Shown here: one piece after another, positions 1 through 8,838 of the stretch
Layout: every line of letters begins with the position of its first letter
Position numbering within the stretch: the stretch's first letter is position 1
NCBI RefSeq assembly: GCF_024172095.1
Contig: NZ_JAMZDX010000002.1
Location: 806,001 to 870,000, forward strand
Reading direction: 5' to 3'
Source: Kitasatospora cinereorecta
GTDB taxonomy: Bacteria; Actinomycetota; Actinomycetes; Streptomycetales; Streptomycetaceae
Length of the DNA: 64,000 nucleotides
The notes under the pieces: generated by a model
Told to the model about the DNA's origin: nothing
Seen by the model: only the letters and a program-made list of their open reading frames with translations
The model's database searches: none
Position numbers and translations under genes: made by a program

Positions 1-1348
1 TGCCGCCCATCATGCCGGGCGGCGGCGCGCTGGCCTGGCGGGTGCCGCTGCCGGTCGCGCCGACGACGCCGTTGCTGCCGGCGGTGCTGCCGGAGTGGCT
101 GCCGCCTCCGGCCTCGGACAGGTCGGTCTGGGCCGGGATCCGGTTGCCGCGGCTGCCGCCGCCGCTGCCACCGGCGAAGCTGCCGGGGGTGACGCCGAGT
201 CGGAGCTGCTGGCCGGAGGCGGCGGTGTGGTCGCCGCCGGAGCCGAGGTCCGGGCCGCCCCCGTGGCCGCCCGCACCGGCCTGGCCGGCGTGCACGCCGC
301 CGAGGACACCGAGCTTGCTGCCGAACCCGGCGCCGTCGAGGCCGCCGTGGCCGCCCGTACCGCCGATGCCGCCTCCGCCGGGCAGGTGCGGACGGAGGCT
401 GTCGAAGGCGGACAGGCCGGGGTCGCCGTGGCCGGCCGCGGCCGTGGCGGCGACGCCGCCGGCGAGCTTCAGCGGGCTGAGCGGCGAGGCGGTGTGGGAG
501 CCGATCGCGTTCATCTCCCGAAGGTGCGAGTCCTCCTGGTCGCCGAGCCGGTGCAGCACGGTGTCCATCTTGTCGGCGGTCCCGCGGTAGTTGCCGAGCA
601 GGCGGTTGAGGATCTCCTGGCCGACGGCCTGGGCGATCTGCTTGGCCGCTTCGACCGCGATCTTGCCGAACATGTCGCTGGGGTTGCCGACATCCAGGCT
701 GTCGACGATCCGGCGGAAGGAATTGCCGTGGGCGTCGATGTCGTCGCCGTGGCGGCGCAGTTCGGCCGCGCAGGCGGCCATCGCGGCCATGTCGAGGCCG
801 AAGCCCTGGCCGCTGGAACTCGCCGGGGCGGTGCCGGTGACCTGCTTGACCGCGCTGTCCACCAGGTCGGCGATCGGCCGGGCGATCATCTGGCCGAGCT
901 GGCCGACGGCCGCGTCCAGGATCTTGGAGATGATCTCGCGGCCCATCGCGATGACGGCCGCGGTGCTGATCCCGAACGTCGCCGACGATGCCGCCAACTG
1001 TGCCTGGATGTTGACCAGTTGAACGATCGTCTGGCCCTTGCAGACCTCGATCACCACGGCAGCCGCGTTGAGCACCTTGGCCGCGGTCTCGCAGGCCTCG
1101 ACAACGATGCCCGAGTACTTGGCGTAGCCGGACCACATCTCGGCGAGCTTGTCGGCGGCGTCGCCGTGGTAGACCTCGCCGAGCGTTTTGAGCGCCTTGT
1201 CGCCGGCCATCTGCGTGGAATCGATCGCTGACGCCAGTTTCTTCAACTGGTCAGCGAGCTTGTTCAGTTCGTCCTCGTTGGCCTGGGGCCAGTGGATCCC
1301 CAGCAGATTGAGTACGAACTGCAGCTCCGATGGTAACTCCACCGCCAT
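1..1348 (-). CDS. WXG100-like domain protein, 3' end cut by window edge
   Basis: The reading frame is open from an ATG at 1348 down to base 1, so at least 449 residues are present and the C-terminus is missing. The first ~110 residues are helical and match the WXG100-like fold that opens many type VII secreted or polymorphic-toxin proteins of actinomycetes: a Leu/Ile-rich start, an Asn-Glu-Asp-Glu-Leu helix, and a WSGYAKY turn near residue 73. From about residue 310 the chain becomes Gly/Ser/His-rich, disordered linker typical before a C-terminal effector domain, which lies outside the window. Codon 5 is TTA (complement of 1334-1336), the rare leucine codon read by the bldA tRNA in streptomycetes. 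Effector activity cannot be judged. The start lacks a strong Shine-Dalgarno sequence. Confidence 0.75.
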   Translation of the reverse strand, partial: MAVELPSELQFVLNLLGIHWPQANEDELNKLADQLKKLASAIDSTQMAGDKALKTLGEVYHGDAADKLAEMWSGYAKYSGIVVEACETAAKVLNAAAVVIEVCKGQTIVQLVNIQAQLAASSATFGISTAAVIAMGREIISKILDAAVGQLGQMIARPIADLVDSAVKQVTGTAPASSSGQGFGLDMAAMAACAAELRRHGDDIDAHGNSFRRIVDSLDVGNPSDMFGKIAVEAAKQIAQAVGQEILNRLLGNYRGTADKMDTVLHRLGDQEDSHLREMNAIGSHTASPLSPLKLAGGVAATAAAGHGDPGLSAFDSLRPHLPGGGGIGGTGGHGGLDGAGFGSKLGVLGGVHAGQAGAGGHGGGPDLGSGGDHTAASGQQLRLGVTPGSFAGGSGGGSRGNRIPAQTDLSEAGGGSHSGSTAGSNGVVGATGSGTRQASAPPPGMMGG

Positions 1349-1528
1349 TGCCGCCCCCAGGTTGCCCGCGTAGTGTTCACTGATCGCGCACTGCGACGAT
1401 ACACATCGAAGCCGACAACGACTACCGGCTCATCGGCCGCCCCCGGGATCGGGGCAACACTGTGACATGGCGGGATCGCCGCGGTGGGCGGTTTGTCGGC
1501 CCGGCGGCCCACCACTACGGTGTGCGGG

Positions 1529-2302
1529 ATGGGATGGGGATCACGTTTGCGGGACGCGGTGGGCGTTGCCCGCCGGTCGGAGCGTCGGGCCGAGCGGCTG
1601 CCCGAACAGGTCGTACTCACCCTGGTGGCCGAGCAGTTGGCGGCGCTGAGCAGCCAGGACTGGACGGTGGCCGACGGGCTGGCCAGGGGGCCGCAGTCGA
1701 TCGCGGTACGGCTCGGGGCCCCGCACCCGGACGGTCCGTACCCGGACGGGCCGCACTCGGACGATCCGCTCCGCCTGGACCTGGTGCTCCTCCCGGACGC
1801 CGACCGCCCGGACGGCCCCGCGGTGCCGGACTGCCTGGTCGGTTTCGGCGGCGACGAGGCCGCGGTCCGCCGCGGGATCGAGGTCTGGGCCGCCACCGCG
1901 GCCGTCACCGTGCTCGAACTCCACGCCCACAGCGGGCGGTTCGCCGGTCATGTCGATCCGCGCGACCAGGACGGCTTCCCGGGCCGGCACGCCATCCACG
2001 GCGGCATCGTGGCGTGGGGCACCGGCGAGCGGCAGAACGCCGTGCAGGACTGGATGCTCGCCAACCCTCTGCTCCCCAGGCTCGCCCCGGCGCTGGACGG
2101 CGCCGTCGAGCGGGACGAACTCATCGGCCTGGCCGTGCACTTCGGCAGCGGTGAGGGCGTGGACACCGCCGAGGTCCGGGTGGACGGACGCCACCACCAG
2201 GCGGCCTCCCGGGTGCTGGCCGGCCTGGACTGGCCCCGGGTCGACCGCGGCAGCTCGTACGCCAGGACCTTCGCCCTGCTGACCGGCCGGGCGGCGCGCT
2301 GA
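1529..2302 (+). CDS. Hypothetical protein, probably DUF6348-like
   Basis: Predicted 257 residues; an in-frame GTG at 1520 and ATG at 1484 are alternative starts. No signal peptide or membrane segment is visible. The second half (a Trp-Gly-Thr-Gly turn, then WMLANPLLPRL and a closing LDWPR block) resembles what I remember of the actinomycete DUF6348 family, whose function is unknown. The gene is divergent from the WXG100-like gene and convergent with the Nudix gene, with a short 6-bp stem (2316-2321/2326-2331) between the converging stops. Codon use matches the neighbours. Family assignment is from memory. Confidence 0.65.
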   Translation: MGWGSRLRDAVGVARRSERRAERLPEQVVLTLVAEQLAALSSQDWTVADGLARGPQSIAVRLGAPHPDGPYPDGPHSDDPLRLDLVLLPDADRPDGPAVPDCLVGFGGDEAAVRRGIEVWAATAAVTVLELHAHSGRFAGHVDPRDQDGFPGRHAIHGGIVAWGTGERQNAVQDWMLANPLLPRLAPALDGAVERDELIGLAVHFGSGEGVDTAEVRVDGRHHQAASRVLAGLDWPRVDRGSSYARTFALLTGRAAR

Positions 2303-2331
2303 CTGCACGCCGGAGCCGGGCTGACGCCCGG

Positions 2332-2802
2332 TCAGGCGATGGGTCGGGCGATGGGTCGGGCGATCGGGTAGCGGTGGGTGCCGTCCGGGGCCGGGTGGCC
2401 GGGCAGCCAGCTGGCGAGGACCTGCGCGGACGGGTAGAAGATCGGCTCGGGCAGCGCGTCCACCGGGAGGCGCTCCCAGCCGGCGCAGGCGTGTGGCTCG
2501 GTGACCTCCGCGGGGGCGTCGCTGGGCGGGGCCAGGACGGCGGCGGTCAGCCGGGTCCGGCCGAGTTCGTGGTCGAGCAGGACGGCGAGCACCTGCATCC
2601 CCGAGGCGGGCAGCACGATGCCGGTCTCCTCGGCGAGTTCGCGGGCGGCCGCCTCCTCGAACGACTCGCCCGGGTGGTCGACCTTGCCGCCGGGCAGGCT
2701 CCAAGTGGGCGGTTCGCCCGCGGTGGTGCGGCGGCCGATCAGGACCGACCGCCCGTCCGTGCTGGGGACGATGACGCCGGCCCCGACCAGCGCACCGATC
2801 AC
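2332..2802 (-). CDS. Nudix hydrolase
   Basis: A 156-residue Nudix protein that would cleave a nucleoside diphosphate linked to another moiety; the substrate cannot be inferred. The Nudix box lies near residues 38-62 with GGKVDHPGE followed by REL-AEE-TG; the first spacing has six instead of five residues between Gly and Glu, a tolerated variant. The start is the GTG at 2802, whose GTGA overlaps the TGA stop of the upstream SDR gene by 4 bp, implying translational coupling and a shared role. The C-terminus ends in a repeated Arg-Pro-Ile-Ala motif encoded by 12-bp tandem repeats. Confidence 0.88.
   Translation of the reverse strand: MIGALVGAGVIVPSTDGRSVLIGRRTTAGEPPTWSLPGGKVDHPGESFEEAAARELAEETGIVLPASGMQVLAVLLDHELGRTRLTAAVLAPPSDAPAEVTEPHACAGWERLPVDALPEPIFYPSAQVLASWLPGHPAPDGTHRYPIARPIARPIA
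2334..2370. repeat. 12-bp tandem repeat at the 3' end of the Nudix gene
   Basis: The unit GCGATGGGTCGG occurs about two and a half times in direct orientation (top strand), with one substitution in the last unit. It encodes the repeated Pro-Ile-Ala-Arg tail of the Nudix protein and its length is a multiple of three, so copy-number change would keep the frame. Confidence 0.8.
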
Positions 2803-4265
2803 CAGGCCGCCTTGCTGTAGTCCTTGAGGAAGCAGCCGTACAGGTCCTCGCCGGCCTCGCCGCGGACGATCGGGTCGTAGACCCGGGCGGCGCCGTCGAC
2901 CAGGTCGAGCGGGGCGTGGAAGCCCTCCTCGTGCAGCCGCATCTTCTCCGGGTGGGGCCGCTCGTCGGTGATCCAGCCGGTGTCGACGGCGGTCATCAGG
3001 ATGCCGTCGCTCTGGAACATCTCCTGCGCGCTGGTGCGGGTGAGCATGTTGAGCGCGGCCTTGGCCATGTTGGTGTGCGGGTGGCCGGCGCCCTTGTAGC
3101 CGCGGCTGAACACGCCCTCCATGGCGGAGACGTTGACGACGTACTTGCGCCGGGCCGGGGAGGCGGCCATCGCCGGGCGGAGCCGGCTGATCAGGATGAA
3201 CGGCGCGGTGGAGTTGCAGAGTTGGACCTCGAGCAGCTCGATCGGGCTGACCTGCTCGACCGTCTCCACCCAGCTGTTGCTGGGGGCGAGGTCGGGCACC
3301 AGGCCGCCGGCGTCGATTGCGGTGCCGGCCGCGATCCGGGCCGGCGAGGCGGACCCGGTGACCAGGGCGAGCGAGGTGACCTCGTCGGCGGTGAGCCGCT
3401 CGTCGGTGCGGGCGGCCTGGCCGGGCAGCGCGGGGACGTCCACCGCGCCGCTGCCGAAGCGGCCGATCACCGTGGAGGCGGGCAGCTCGCCGGCCGGCAG
3501 CGGGGCGGACTCGGCGGCGATCAGCTCGCTGTACGCCGCGGGGGAGCGGCGGACGGTCTGGGCGGCGTTGTTGATCAGGATGTCCAGCGGGCCGTCGGCG
3601 GCGACCTCGTCGGCCAGCGCCAGCACCTGGGCGGGGTCGCGCAGGTCGATGCCGATGACCTTCAACCGGTGGATCCACTCGGCGCTGTCCGGCATCGCGG
3701 TGAAGCGGCGGATGGCGTCGCCCGGGAACCGGGTGGTGATGGTGGTGTGGGCGCCGTCGCGCAGCAGGCAGAGCGCGATGTACATGCCGATCTTGGCCCG
3801 GCCGCCGGTCAGCAGCGCGCGCTTGCCGGTGAGGTCGGCGCGGGCGTGCCGGCGGGACCTGTTGAGGGCGGCGCAGTTGCGGCAGAGCTGGTGGTAGAAC
3901 GCGTCGACCTCGACGTAGCGCTGCTTGCAGGTGTAGCAGGACCGGGGCCGCTCGAGTATCCCGGCGAGTTCGGCGGTGGTCTCGGTGGTGAGCCCGAAGG
4001 CGCCGGCGGTCTCGTCGTCGATCCGGCCCGGCGCGCCGGTGGCGGTCCGGGAGGTGACGGCGCGGTCGTTGGCGGTCTTGCGGGCCCGGGTCTCCTGGCG
4101 GCGGCGCTGCTTGAGGGTGCGGAAGAGGCCGCCCACGGCCAGCCGGACGGTGATCGCGTCGGGGTGGTCGACGTGCAGTTGGTCCAGCTCGGCGAGCACG
4201 CTGAGGCAGAGCTCAAGGCGATCCGGGTCGATGCCCTTGCCGTAGTCGATCTCTTCAGCGTTCAT
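2799..4265 (-). CDS. Atypical SDR-family oxidoreductase with N-terminal zinc-knuckle region
   Basis: 488 residues, about twice the size of a classical short-chain dehydrogenase. Residues ~1-140 form an extra domain with two CxxC pairs (C110/C113 and C128/C131), a likely zinc ribbon. The SDR core follows: a nucleotide-binding TGGRAKIGM at 153-161, the NNAAQ motif at ~232-236, a ~70-residue insertion (~240-330) and the catalytic Ser at ~380 in VNVSAMEG. The usual YxxxK is TNMAK here (T398, K402), so the catalytic tyrosine seems replaced by threonine; chemistry may be altered or lost. Translationally coupled to the downstream Nudix gene. Confidence 0.85.
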   Translation of the reverse strand: MNAEEIDYGKGIDPDRLELCLSVLAELDQLHVDHPDAITVRLAVGGLFRTLKQRRRQETRARKTANDRAVTSRTATGAPGRIDDETAGAFGLTTETTAELAGILERPRSCYTCKQRYVEVDAFYHQLCRNCAALNRSRRHARADLTGKRALLTGGRAKIGMYIALCLLRDGAHTTITTRFPGDAIRRFTAMPDSAEWIHRLKVIGIDLRDPAQVLALADEVAADGPLDILINNAAQTVRRSPAAYSELIAAESAPLPAGELPASTVIGRFGSGAVDVPALPGQAARTDERLTADEVTSLALVTGSASPARIAAGTAIDAGGLVPDLAPSNSWVETVEQVSPIELLEVQLCNSTAPFILISRLRPAMAASPARRKYVVNVSAMEGVFSRGYKGAGHPHTNMAKAALNMLTRTSAQEMFQSDGILMTAVDTGWITDERPHPEKMRLHEEGFHAPLDLVDGAARVYDPIVRGEAGEDLYGCFLKDYSKAAW

Positions 4266-4430
4266 GCCCGCGGATGTCCTCGCTCGCTCCGTCTGTACCG
4301 GCGAACTCTACGGGAGCGGCGCGGCGGCCCGCGAAGTAATGGTCTCCAGGCACTTGCGAGCATTACGGCCGGATGGCTAGATTGGTAACCATCGAAAGGC
4401 GTGATCGCCTATTACGAGACGGGGTGCGGG

Positions 4431-5174
4431 ATGACCGACTGGAACGCCTGGCAGCGCAGCTGGGACCGCCAGCAACAGTGGTACCTGCCCGACCGCGAGG
4501 AGCGGTTCAGGGTGATGCTCGACACCGTCGAGGCGCTGGCCGGCCCGGCGCCCCGCGTCCTCGACCTGGCCTGCGGCACCGGCTCGATCTCCGAGCGGCT
4601 GCTCGCCCGCTTCCCCGGGGCGGTGAGCGTCGGCGTCGACCAGGACCCGGCGCTGCTCGCCATCGCCCGCGGCCACTTCGCCGCCGAACCGCGGCTCACC
4701 CTGGTCACCGCCGACCTGACCGACCCGGCCTGGGCCGACCGCCTGCCGCCCGGCCCGTACGACGCCGTGGTCACCGCCACCGCGCTGCACTGGCTGCGCA
4801 CCGACGATCTGGTCCGGCTGTACGGCGACCTCGCCGCACTGCTCGCCCCCGGCGCCGTCTTCCTCAACGCGGACCACGCCCCGCAGGCCGGGATCGAGCT
4901 GCTGGCGGCTGTGGACCGGGTGTTCCAGGAGCGGCGGCAGGCCCGGGAGCGGGCCGAGGGCGTCCTCGACTGGAAGGAGTGGTGGGCCGCCGCCGCGGCC
5001 GAGCCGGCGCTCGCCGAGCACGTCGAGGCCCGCTTCGCGCTCTACGGCTCGCACGCCGACGGGGAGTCCCACCCGGCCGAGTGGCACACCGCCCAGCTGG
5101 TGGAGGCGGGCTTCCGGGAGGCCGGCATCCTCTGGCGCTCGGTGGACGACGCGCTGGTGGCGGCCGTCCGCTGA
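4431..5174 (+). CDS. Class I SAM-dependent methyltransferase
   Basis: 247 residues from the chosen ATG (an in-frame ATG at 4401 would add ten residues lacking conserved features). Motif I of the Rossmann-like fold, VLDLACGTGS, is at about residues 43-52, followed by an acidic GVDQD strand end, which binds the ribose of S-adenosylmethionine, and a VVTATALHWL motif IV segment. It belongs to the broad Methyltransf_25/12-type family; the acceptor is unknown. Divergent from the SDR/Nudix pair and convergent with the AEC transporter. No signal peptide. Confidence 0.85.
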   Translation: MTDWNAWQRSWDRQQQWYLPDREERFRVMLDTVEALAGPAPRVLDLACGTGSISERLLARFPGAVSVGVDQDPALLAIARGHFAAEPRLTLVTADLTDPAWADRLPPGPYDAVVTATALHWLRTDDLVRLYGDLAALLAPGAVFLNADHAPQAGIELLAAVDRVFQERRQARERAEGVLDWKEWWAAAAAEPALAEHVEARFALYGSHADGESHPAEWHTAQLVEAGFREAGILWRSVDDALVAAVR

Positions 5175-5198
5175 TACCCCGAGCCGGGGGCGGGTGTG

Positions 5199-6152
5199 TC
5201 AGTGGGCGGTCGGGCCGAGCAGCCAGGTGATCCCGGACAGCGTCGCCATCGAGAGCAGCGTCGAGCCGAGCACCGACTCCCGGGCCAGGGCGGTCCCGAC
5301 GCCGTACTCGCGCGCGTAGGTGAAGACGTTCTGCGCGGTCGGCAGCGCGGAGAGCAGCACCACGGCGAGCAGCTGGTGGGTCGGCAGGTGCAGCACCAGA
5401 GCCCCGACCGCCAGCGCGGTCAGCGGCTGGACCACCGTCTTGATGGCGACCGCGACCCCGGCCTCGGCCCGCGGACCCGCCGCCCCGGCCGTCGATCGGC
5501 CGTGCAGCGACATGCCCAGGGTGACCAGCGCGGTCGGCACCGCCGCACCGCCCAGCAGCTCGAAGGGGTGGGCGATCGGCTGCGGCACGTGGAAGCCGGT
5601 GGCGGAGACCACCGCGCCGAGCCCGGCGCCCAGGATGATCGGATTACGCAGCGGCAGCATCAGCGCCCGCCGGATCCAGGCCCGCGGTCGCCGCTCGCCG
5701 CCGGTCCCGGCGTCCAGGGCGGCGAGCACCAGCGGGGTGACCACCAGCACCTGGAAGAGCAGCACCGGGGCGACGAAGGAGGCGTCCCCGAGCACTTGGA
5801 CCGACACCGGGATGCCCAGGTTGCCGGAGTTGACGTACCCGGCCGCCATTCCGCTGATCGCCTGGTCGGCGCTCTCCCGGCCGAACACCCAGCGGGCGGC
5901 GGCCAGGCCCAGCCCGGAGGCCAGCAGGGTGCCGGCGGCGAAGGCCAGCATCGAGGTGTTGGCGAACGCGCCCAGCGGCGTGCGCCCCACCATGGTGAAC
6001 AGGGCGGCCGGCATCGCCACCAGGAAGACGAACCGGCCCAGGACGTGCTCGGCGCTCTCGCCGAGCAGTCCGGTACGGCTGACCAGGTAGCCGACCGCGG
6101 TGAGCACCCAGATCGGGGCGAACGCGGCCAGCAGGGGCTGCAGGGTGGGCAT
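5199..6152 (-). CDS. AEC-family (auxin efflux carrier) permease
   Basis: 317 residues with about ten hydrophobic helices, the size and pattern of AEC/MleP permeases that export or import organic acids or similar solutes. Typical helix signatures are present: VGYLVSRTG in helix 1 and a central NSGNLGIPV motif near the middle of the protein, which marks the unwound substrate-binding helix of this fold. The start ATG at 6152 is 57 bp from the divergent MFS gene, so the two may share a control region. The substrate cannot be predicted. Confidence 0.88.
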   Translation of the reverse strand: MPTLQPLLAAFAPIWVLTAVGYLVSRTGLLGESAEHVLGRFVFLVAMPAALFTMVGRTPLGAFANTSMLAFAAGTLLASGLGLAAARWVFGRESADQAISGMAAGYVNSGNLGIPVSVQVLGDASFVAPVLLFQVLVVTPLVLAALDAGTGGERRPRAWIRRALMLPLRNPIILGAGLGAVVSATGFHVPQPIAHPFELLGGAAVPTALVTLGMSLHGRSTAGAAGPRAEAGVAVAIKTVVQPLTALAVGALVLHLPTHQLLAVVLLSALPTAQNVFTYAREYGVGTALARESVLGSTLLSMATLSGITWLLGPTAH

Positions 6153-6174
6153 CGGACCTCGGTCGGTCGGTGGG

Positions 6175-6202
6175 TTCACGGTCGATCGGACGCGGATAGT
6201 CT
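6175..6202 (+). promoter_or_regulatory. Predicted leaderless promoter of the MFS gene
   Basis: TTCACG (6175-6180), a 16-bp spacer, then TAGTCT (6197-6202) fit a housekeeping-sigma promoter. The -10 box ends 7 bp before the GTG start at 6210, so transcription would begin at the start codon and give a leaderless mRNA, which agrees with the absence of a Shine-Dalgarno sequence. Confidence 0.5.
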
Positions 6203-6209
6203 CCCGGAT

Positions 6210-7667
6210 GTGCCGATACCCTCCTCCGCCCCCTCGGGCCGGCGGGTGCTGGCCGTCTGCATGGCAGCCGGCTTCACCACCCTGCTCGACCAGTCCGTCC
6301 TCAACATCGCCATCTCCGACGTGCGGGACGCCCTGCACGCCGACTCGGGGCAGATCGCCTGGATCGTGGCCGGCTACTCGCTGGCCTTCGGCCTGGCGCT
6401 GGTCCCCGGCGGGCGGCTCGGCGACGTCCGCGGCCGCAAGTGGCTGTTCGTGACCGGCCTGGCCGTGTTCACCGCGGTCGGCACGCTGGCCGGCACCGCC
6501 CAGAGCGCCTGGATGCTGGTCGCCGCCCGGCTGCTCCAGGGCGCCGGTGCGGGCCTGGTCAACGCCCAGATGATCGGCACCCTCCAGGACGTCTTCACCG
6601 GCACCCGGCGGGCCCGCGCCCTCGGCCTGTACGTCCTCACCGGCGGCCTGTCCGCCGCGCTGGGCCCGCCGCTCGGCGGCCTGATCCTGGCCGCGGCCGG
6701 GCCGGAGCTCGGCTGGCGGCTCACCCTGCTGCTCAGCGCGCCGTTCGGCCTGATCACCCTGGTGCTGGCGGTGCGCTGGCTGCCGCCGCCGCGCCCGAGC
6801 GCCCGCCACTCCGAGCTGGACGGGGTCGGCCTGGTCCTGGTCGGCGTGCTCACCCTGCTGGTGATGCTCCCCTTCATCCGGCCGCCGGGCATGCTCGGCG
6901 GCGCCGCCTTCGCGGCCGGGGCGCTCACCGTCGCCCTGCTGTTCGCCGGCTGGCAGCGGCGGTACGCCCGCTCCGGCCGGCATCCGCTGGTCCACCCGGC
7001 GCTGGCCAGGTCCCGCCCGTACGCGCTCGGCACCACGGTGGCGATGGCCCAGTTCGGCACCTCGATCGCCTGGTCGCTGGTGCAGACCATGTTCCTGCGC
7101 GACGGGCTCGGCCTGTCCGCGCTGGCCGCCAGTGCCGTCGCGCTGCCCGCGGCGCTCGCCATGGCCGCCACCTCCTCGCAGGCCGGCCGGGTGGTCCAGC
7201 GGTACGGGCAGCGCGCCGTCACGGCCGGGCTCGCCCTGTCCTGCACCGCGCTGCTCGCCGGGGGACTGGCCGCGCTGTGGGTGCCCGCCGGTCCGCTGCC
7301 CTTCGTGCTGGCCGGCACCCAGCTGCTGCAGGGCGTCTCCACCGGTCTGATCGTCGCGCCCAACCAGGCCTTCGTGCTGCGCCACGCCCCCGCGGAGGCG
7401 GCCGGGGTGGCGGGCGGCATCCTGCAGATGTCCCAGCGGATCGCGGCGGCGGTCGGGGTGTCCGCGGTGTCCGGCATCTATCTGCGCGGTTCCACCGCCG
7501 GGGTGGCCGGGCACCGCACGGCGTACTGGCACGCGACCGCGGCCTGCGTGGTCGTGGCGTCGCTGGCCGTGCTGATCTCACTGGTCGCGGCCGCGCGGGC
7601 ACGGACCGTCGACGTGGCAGCGGTCACCCCGGCGCCGGGAAGTGCGGTCGAAAAACCCCGAGTTTGA
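6210..7667 (+). CDS. MFS transporter, DHA2 (EmrB/QacA-like) drug exporter type
   Basis: 485 residues with about fourteen predicted membrane helices, the usual layout of DHA2 drug:proton antiporters. Visible motifs: LDQSVLNIAISDVR in helix 1 (the D1 motif region), GGRLGDVRGRKW (motif A) in the helix 2-3 loop, ARLLQGAGAGL (motif B) in helix 4 and a GPPLGG motif C in helix 5. The GTG at 6210 is chosen because it sits just after a predicted -10 box. Divergent from the AEC permease. Likely exports a toxic small molecule; no adjacent regulator is seen. Confidence 0.88.
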   Translation: MPIPSSAPSGRRVLAVCMAAGFTTLLDQSVLNIAISDVRDALHADSGQIAWIVAGYSLAFGLALVPGGRLGDVRGRKWLFVTGLAVFTAVGTLAGTAQSAWMLVAARLLQGAGAGLVNAQMIGTLQDVFTGTRRARALGLYVLTGGLSAALGPPLGGLILAAAGPELGWRLTLLLSAPFGLITLVLAVRWLPPPRPSARHSELDGVGLVLVGVLTLLVMLPFIRPPGMLGGAAFAAGALTVALLFAGWQRRYARSGRHPLVHPALARSRPYALGTTVAMAQFGTSIAWSLVQTMFLRDGLGLSALAASAVALPAALAMAATSSQAGRVVQRYGQRAVTAGLALSCTALLAGGLAALWVPAGPLPFVLAGTQLLQGVSTGLIVAPNQAFVLRHAPAEAAGVAGGILQMSQRIAAAVGVSAVSGIYLRGSTAGVAGHRTAYWHATAACVVVASLAVLISLVAAARARTVDVAAVTPAPGSAVEKPRV

Positions 7668-8058
7668 GCCTCCGACGGCTGTTTGAGACCCAGCCCACAC
7701 CCTGTGAGCTTCTTCATAGCGGGGGGCTCCGGCCCGGTCCGACGGTCCGTCAATTCATGTTCCGTGTACCGACGTTCGCCCTGAATGAGGCGTTTTGTCC
7801 GGGTTTGGAGGGGTGGTTGCCCCGCCCCGGGGCCTCACGCACCATCTGTTGAGGCGCCCCGAGCTGCAGGCATGAGCTCTCCGATCGGGTGCCACGGCGC
7901 AGCCGACCGCGTGATGACGCGGCCTGCGCGCCCGGTGAGCAGGGTTGCCGCCGGGCCCGGCCGTCCCGGACCGAGGACTCCCGCACAGTGCGCGGGGCCT
8001 TCGCATGTGTCCATCCGGGCGGTCTGTGACCTGGACGACATCTCGGAGGTATTCGGAC
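7668..8058. other. 391-bp intergenic region upstream of the transglycosylase gene
   Basis: No convincing gene. It holds a 6-bp hairpin with a 4-nt loop (CCGCGT GATG ACGCGG, 7907-7922) and ends in a clear ribosome-binding site, GGAGGT at 8045-8050. It is presumably a long 5' leader or promoter region. I searched for a c-di-AMP (ydaO) riboswitch, common before actinomycete cell-wall hydrolases, and did not find its conserved blocks. Confidence 0.5.
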
Positions 8059-8838
8059 ATGCGACGGATCAAGCACGGGCTCCAGCGAGTGCCCATGCCG
8101 CGACTGAGCCACCACAAGATGCCCGACTACGTGCTGGGCGCGGGTGTGGCCGGCGCGGTGCTGATGGGCACGCTGCTGCCGGTCAGCCAGGCGTTCGCCG
8201 ACCCGACGCCGGCTCCCGCCGCGTCGGCCCCGGCGGCCGCCGCCCCGGCGGACCAGCAGGCCCCGGCCGTCGCGCCGGCCGCGGAGGATGTCGCCAGCCG
8301 TGGCGAGGCCCGCCCGGAGGCGCCCCAGCCGCAGCAGCAGGCCCCGCAGCCGCAGGCCCAGCCCGACCAGGCCCAGCAGCAGGCTCCGCAGCAGCAGGCG
8401 CAGCCGCAGCCCGCGCAGCCGAAGCCGGAGCAGCCGAAGCCCCAGCCGCAGCCCGCACAGCCGAAGCCGCAGCCGCAGAAGCCCTCGTACTCCAACAACC
8501 TGGACGGCTGGATCCGCGAGGCCCGCGACATCCTGGCCGCCAACGGCAAGCCGGTCCCGTCCTACAAGGCGATGTACGCCACCGCCATGGCCGAGTCCAC
8601 CGGCAACCCGCGCGCGGTGAACGGCTGGGACTCCAACGCCAAGTCGGGCACCCCGTCGATCGGGCTGACCCAGATGATCCAGCCCACCTTCCGGGTCTAC
8701 GCGCTGCCGGGCCACACCGACATCCGCAACCCCGTGGACAACCTCATCGCCAGCTCGCGCTACTGCGACGCGACCTACGGCGGCATGGACAAGATGGCCG
8801 CCGCCCGGGGCTACGGCTCCCACTGGCGCGGCTACTGA
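8059..8838 (+). CDS. Secreted lytic transglycosylase (SLT domain) with Pro/Gln-rich linker
   Basis: 259 residues. A long basic N-region precedes a hydrophobic stretch and an Ala-rich cleavage site near residues 50-54 (QAFA), so the protein is predicted to be secreted. Residues ~80-145 are a low-complexity linker of Pro, Gln, Ala and Lys repeats, suited to span the cell wall. The C-terminal ~110 residues are a lysozyme-like SLT domain: AMAESTGNP holds the catalytic Glu, followed by GLTQMIQPTF. It would cleave peptidoglycan glycan strands. The start is fixed by GGAGGT 8 bp upstream. Related streptomycete enzymes serve in growth and spore germination. Confidence 0.88.
   Translation: MRRIKHGLQRVPMPRLSHHKMPDYVLGAGVAGAVLMGTLLPVSQAFADPTPAPAASAPAAAAPADQQAPAVAPAAEDVASRGEARPEAPQPQQQAPQPQAQPDQAQQQAPQQQAQPQPAQPKPEQPKPQPQPAQPKPQPQKPSYSNNLDGWIREARDILAANGKPVPSYKAMYATAMAESTGNPRAVNGWDSNAKSGTPSIGLTQMIQPTFRVYALPGHTDIRNPVDNLIASSRYCDATYGGMDKMAAARGYGSHWRGY

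Noticed and set aside
5196..7667. Very long open frames on both strands across the AEC and MFS genes
   Set aside because: They arise from GC-biased third positions; only the hydrophobic transporter portions have family motifs, and starts with good signals are internal.
7800..8058. c-di-AMP (ydaO) riboswitch before the transglycosylase gene
   Set aside because: The expected conserved blocks were not found; only a short hairpin is present.
8320..8485. Tandem repeat in the transglycosylase gene as a mobile or CRISPR-like repeat
   Set aside because: It is the codon-level repeat of the Pro/Gln-rich linker inside an intact reading frame.
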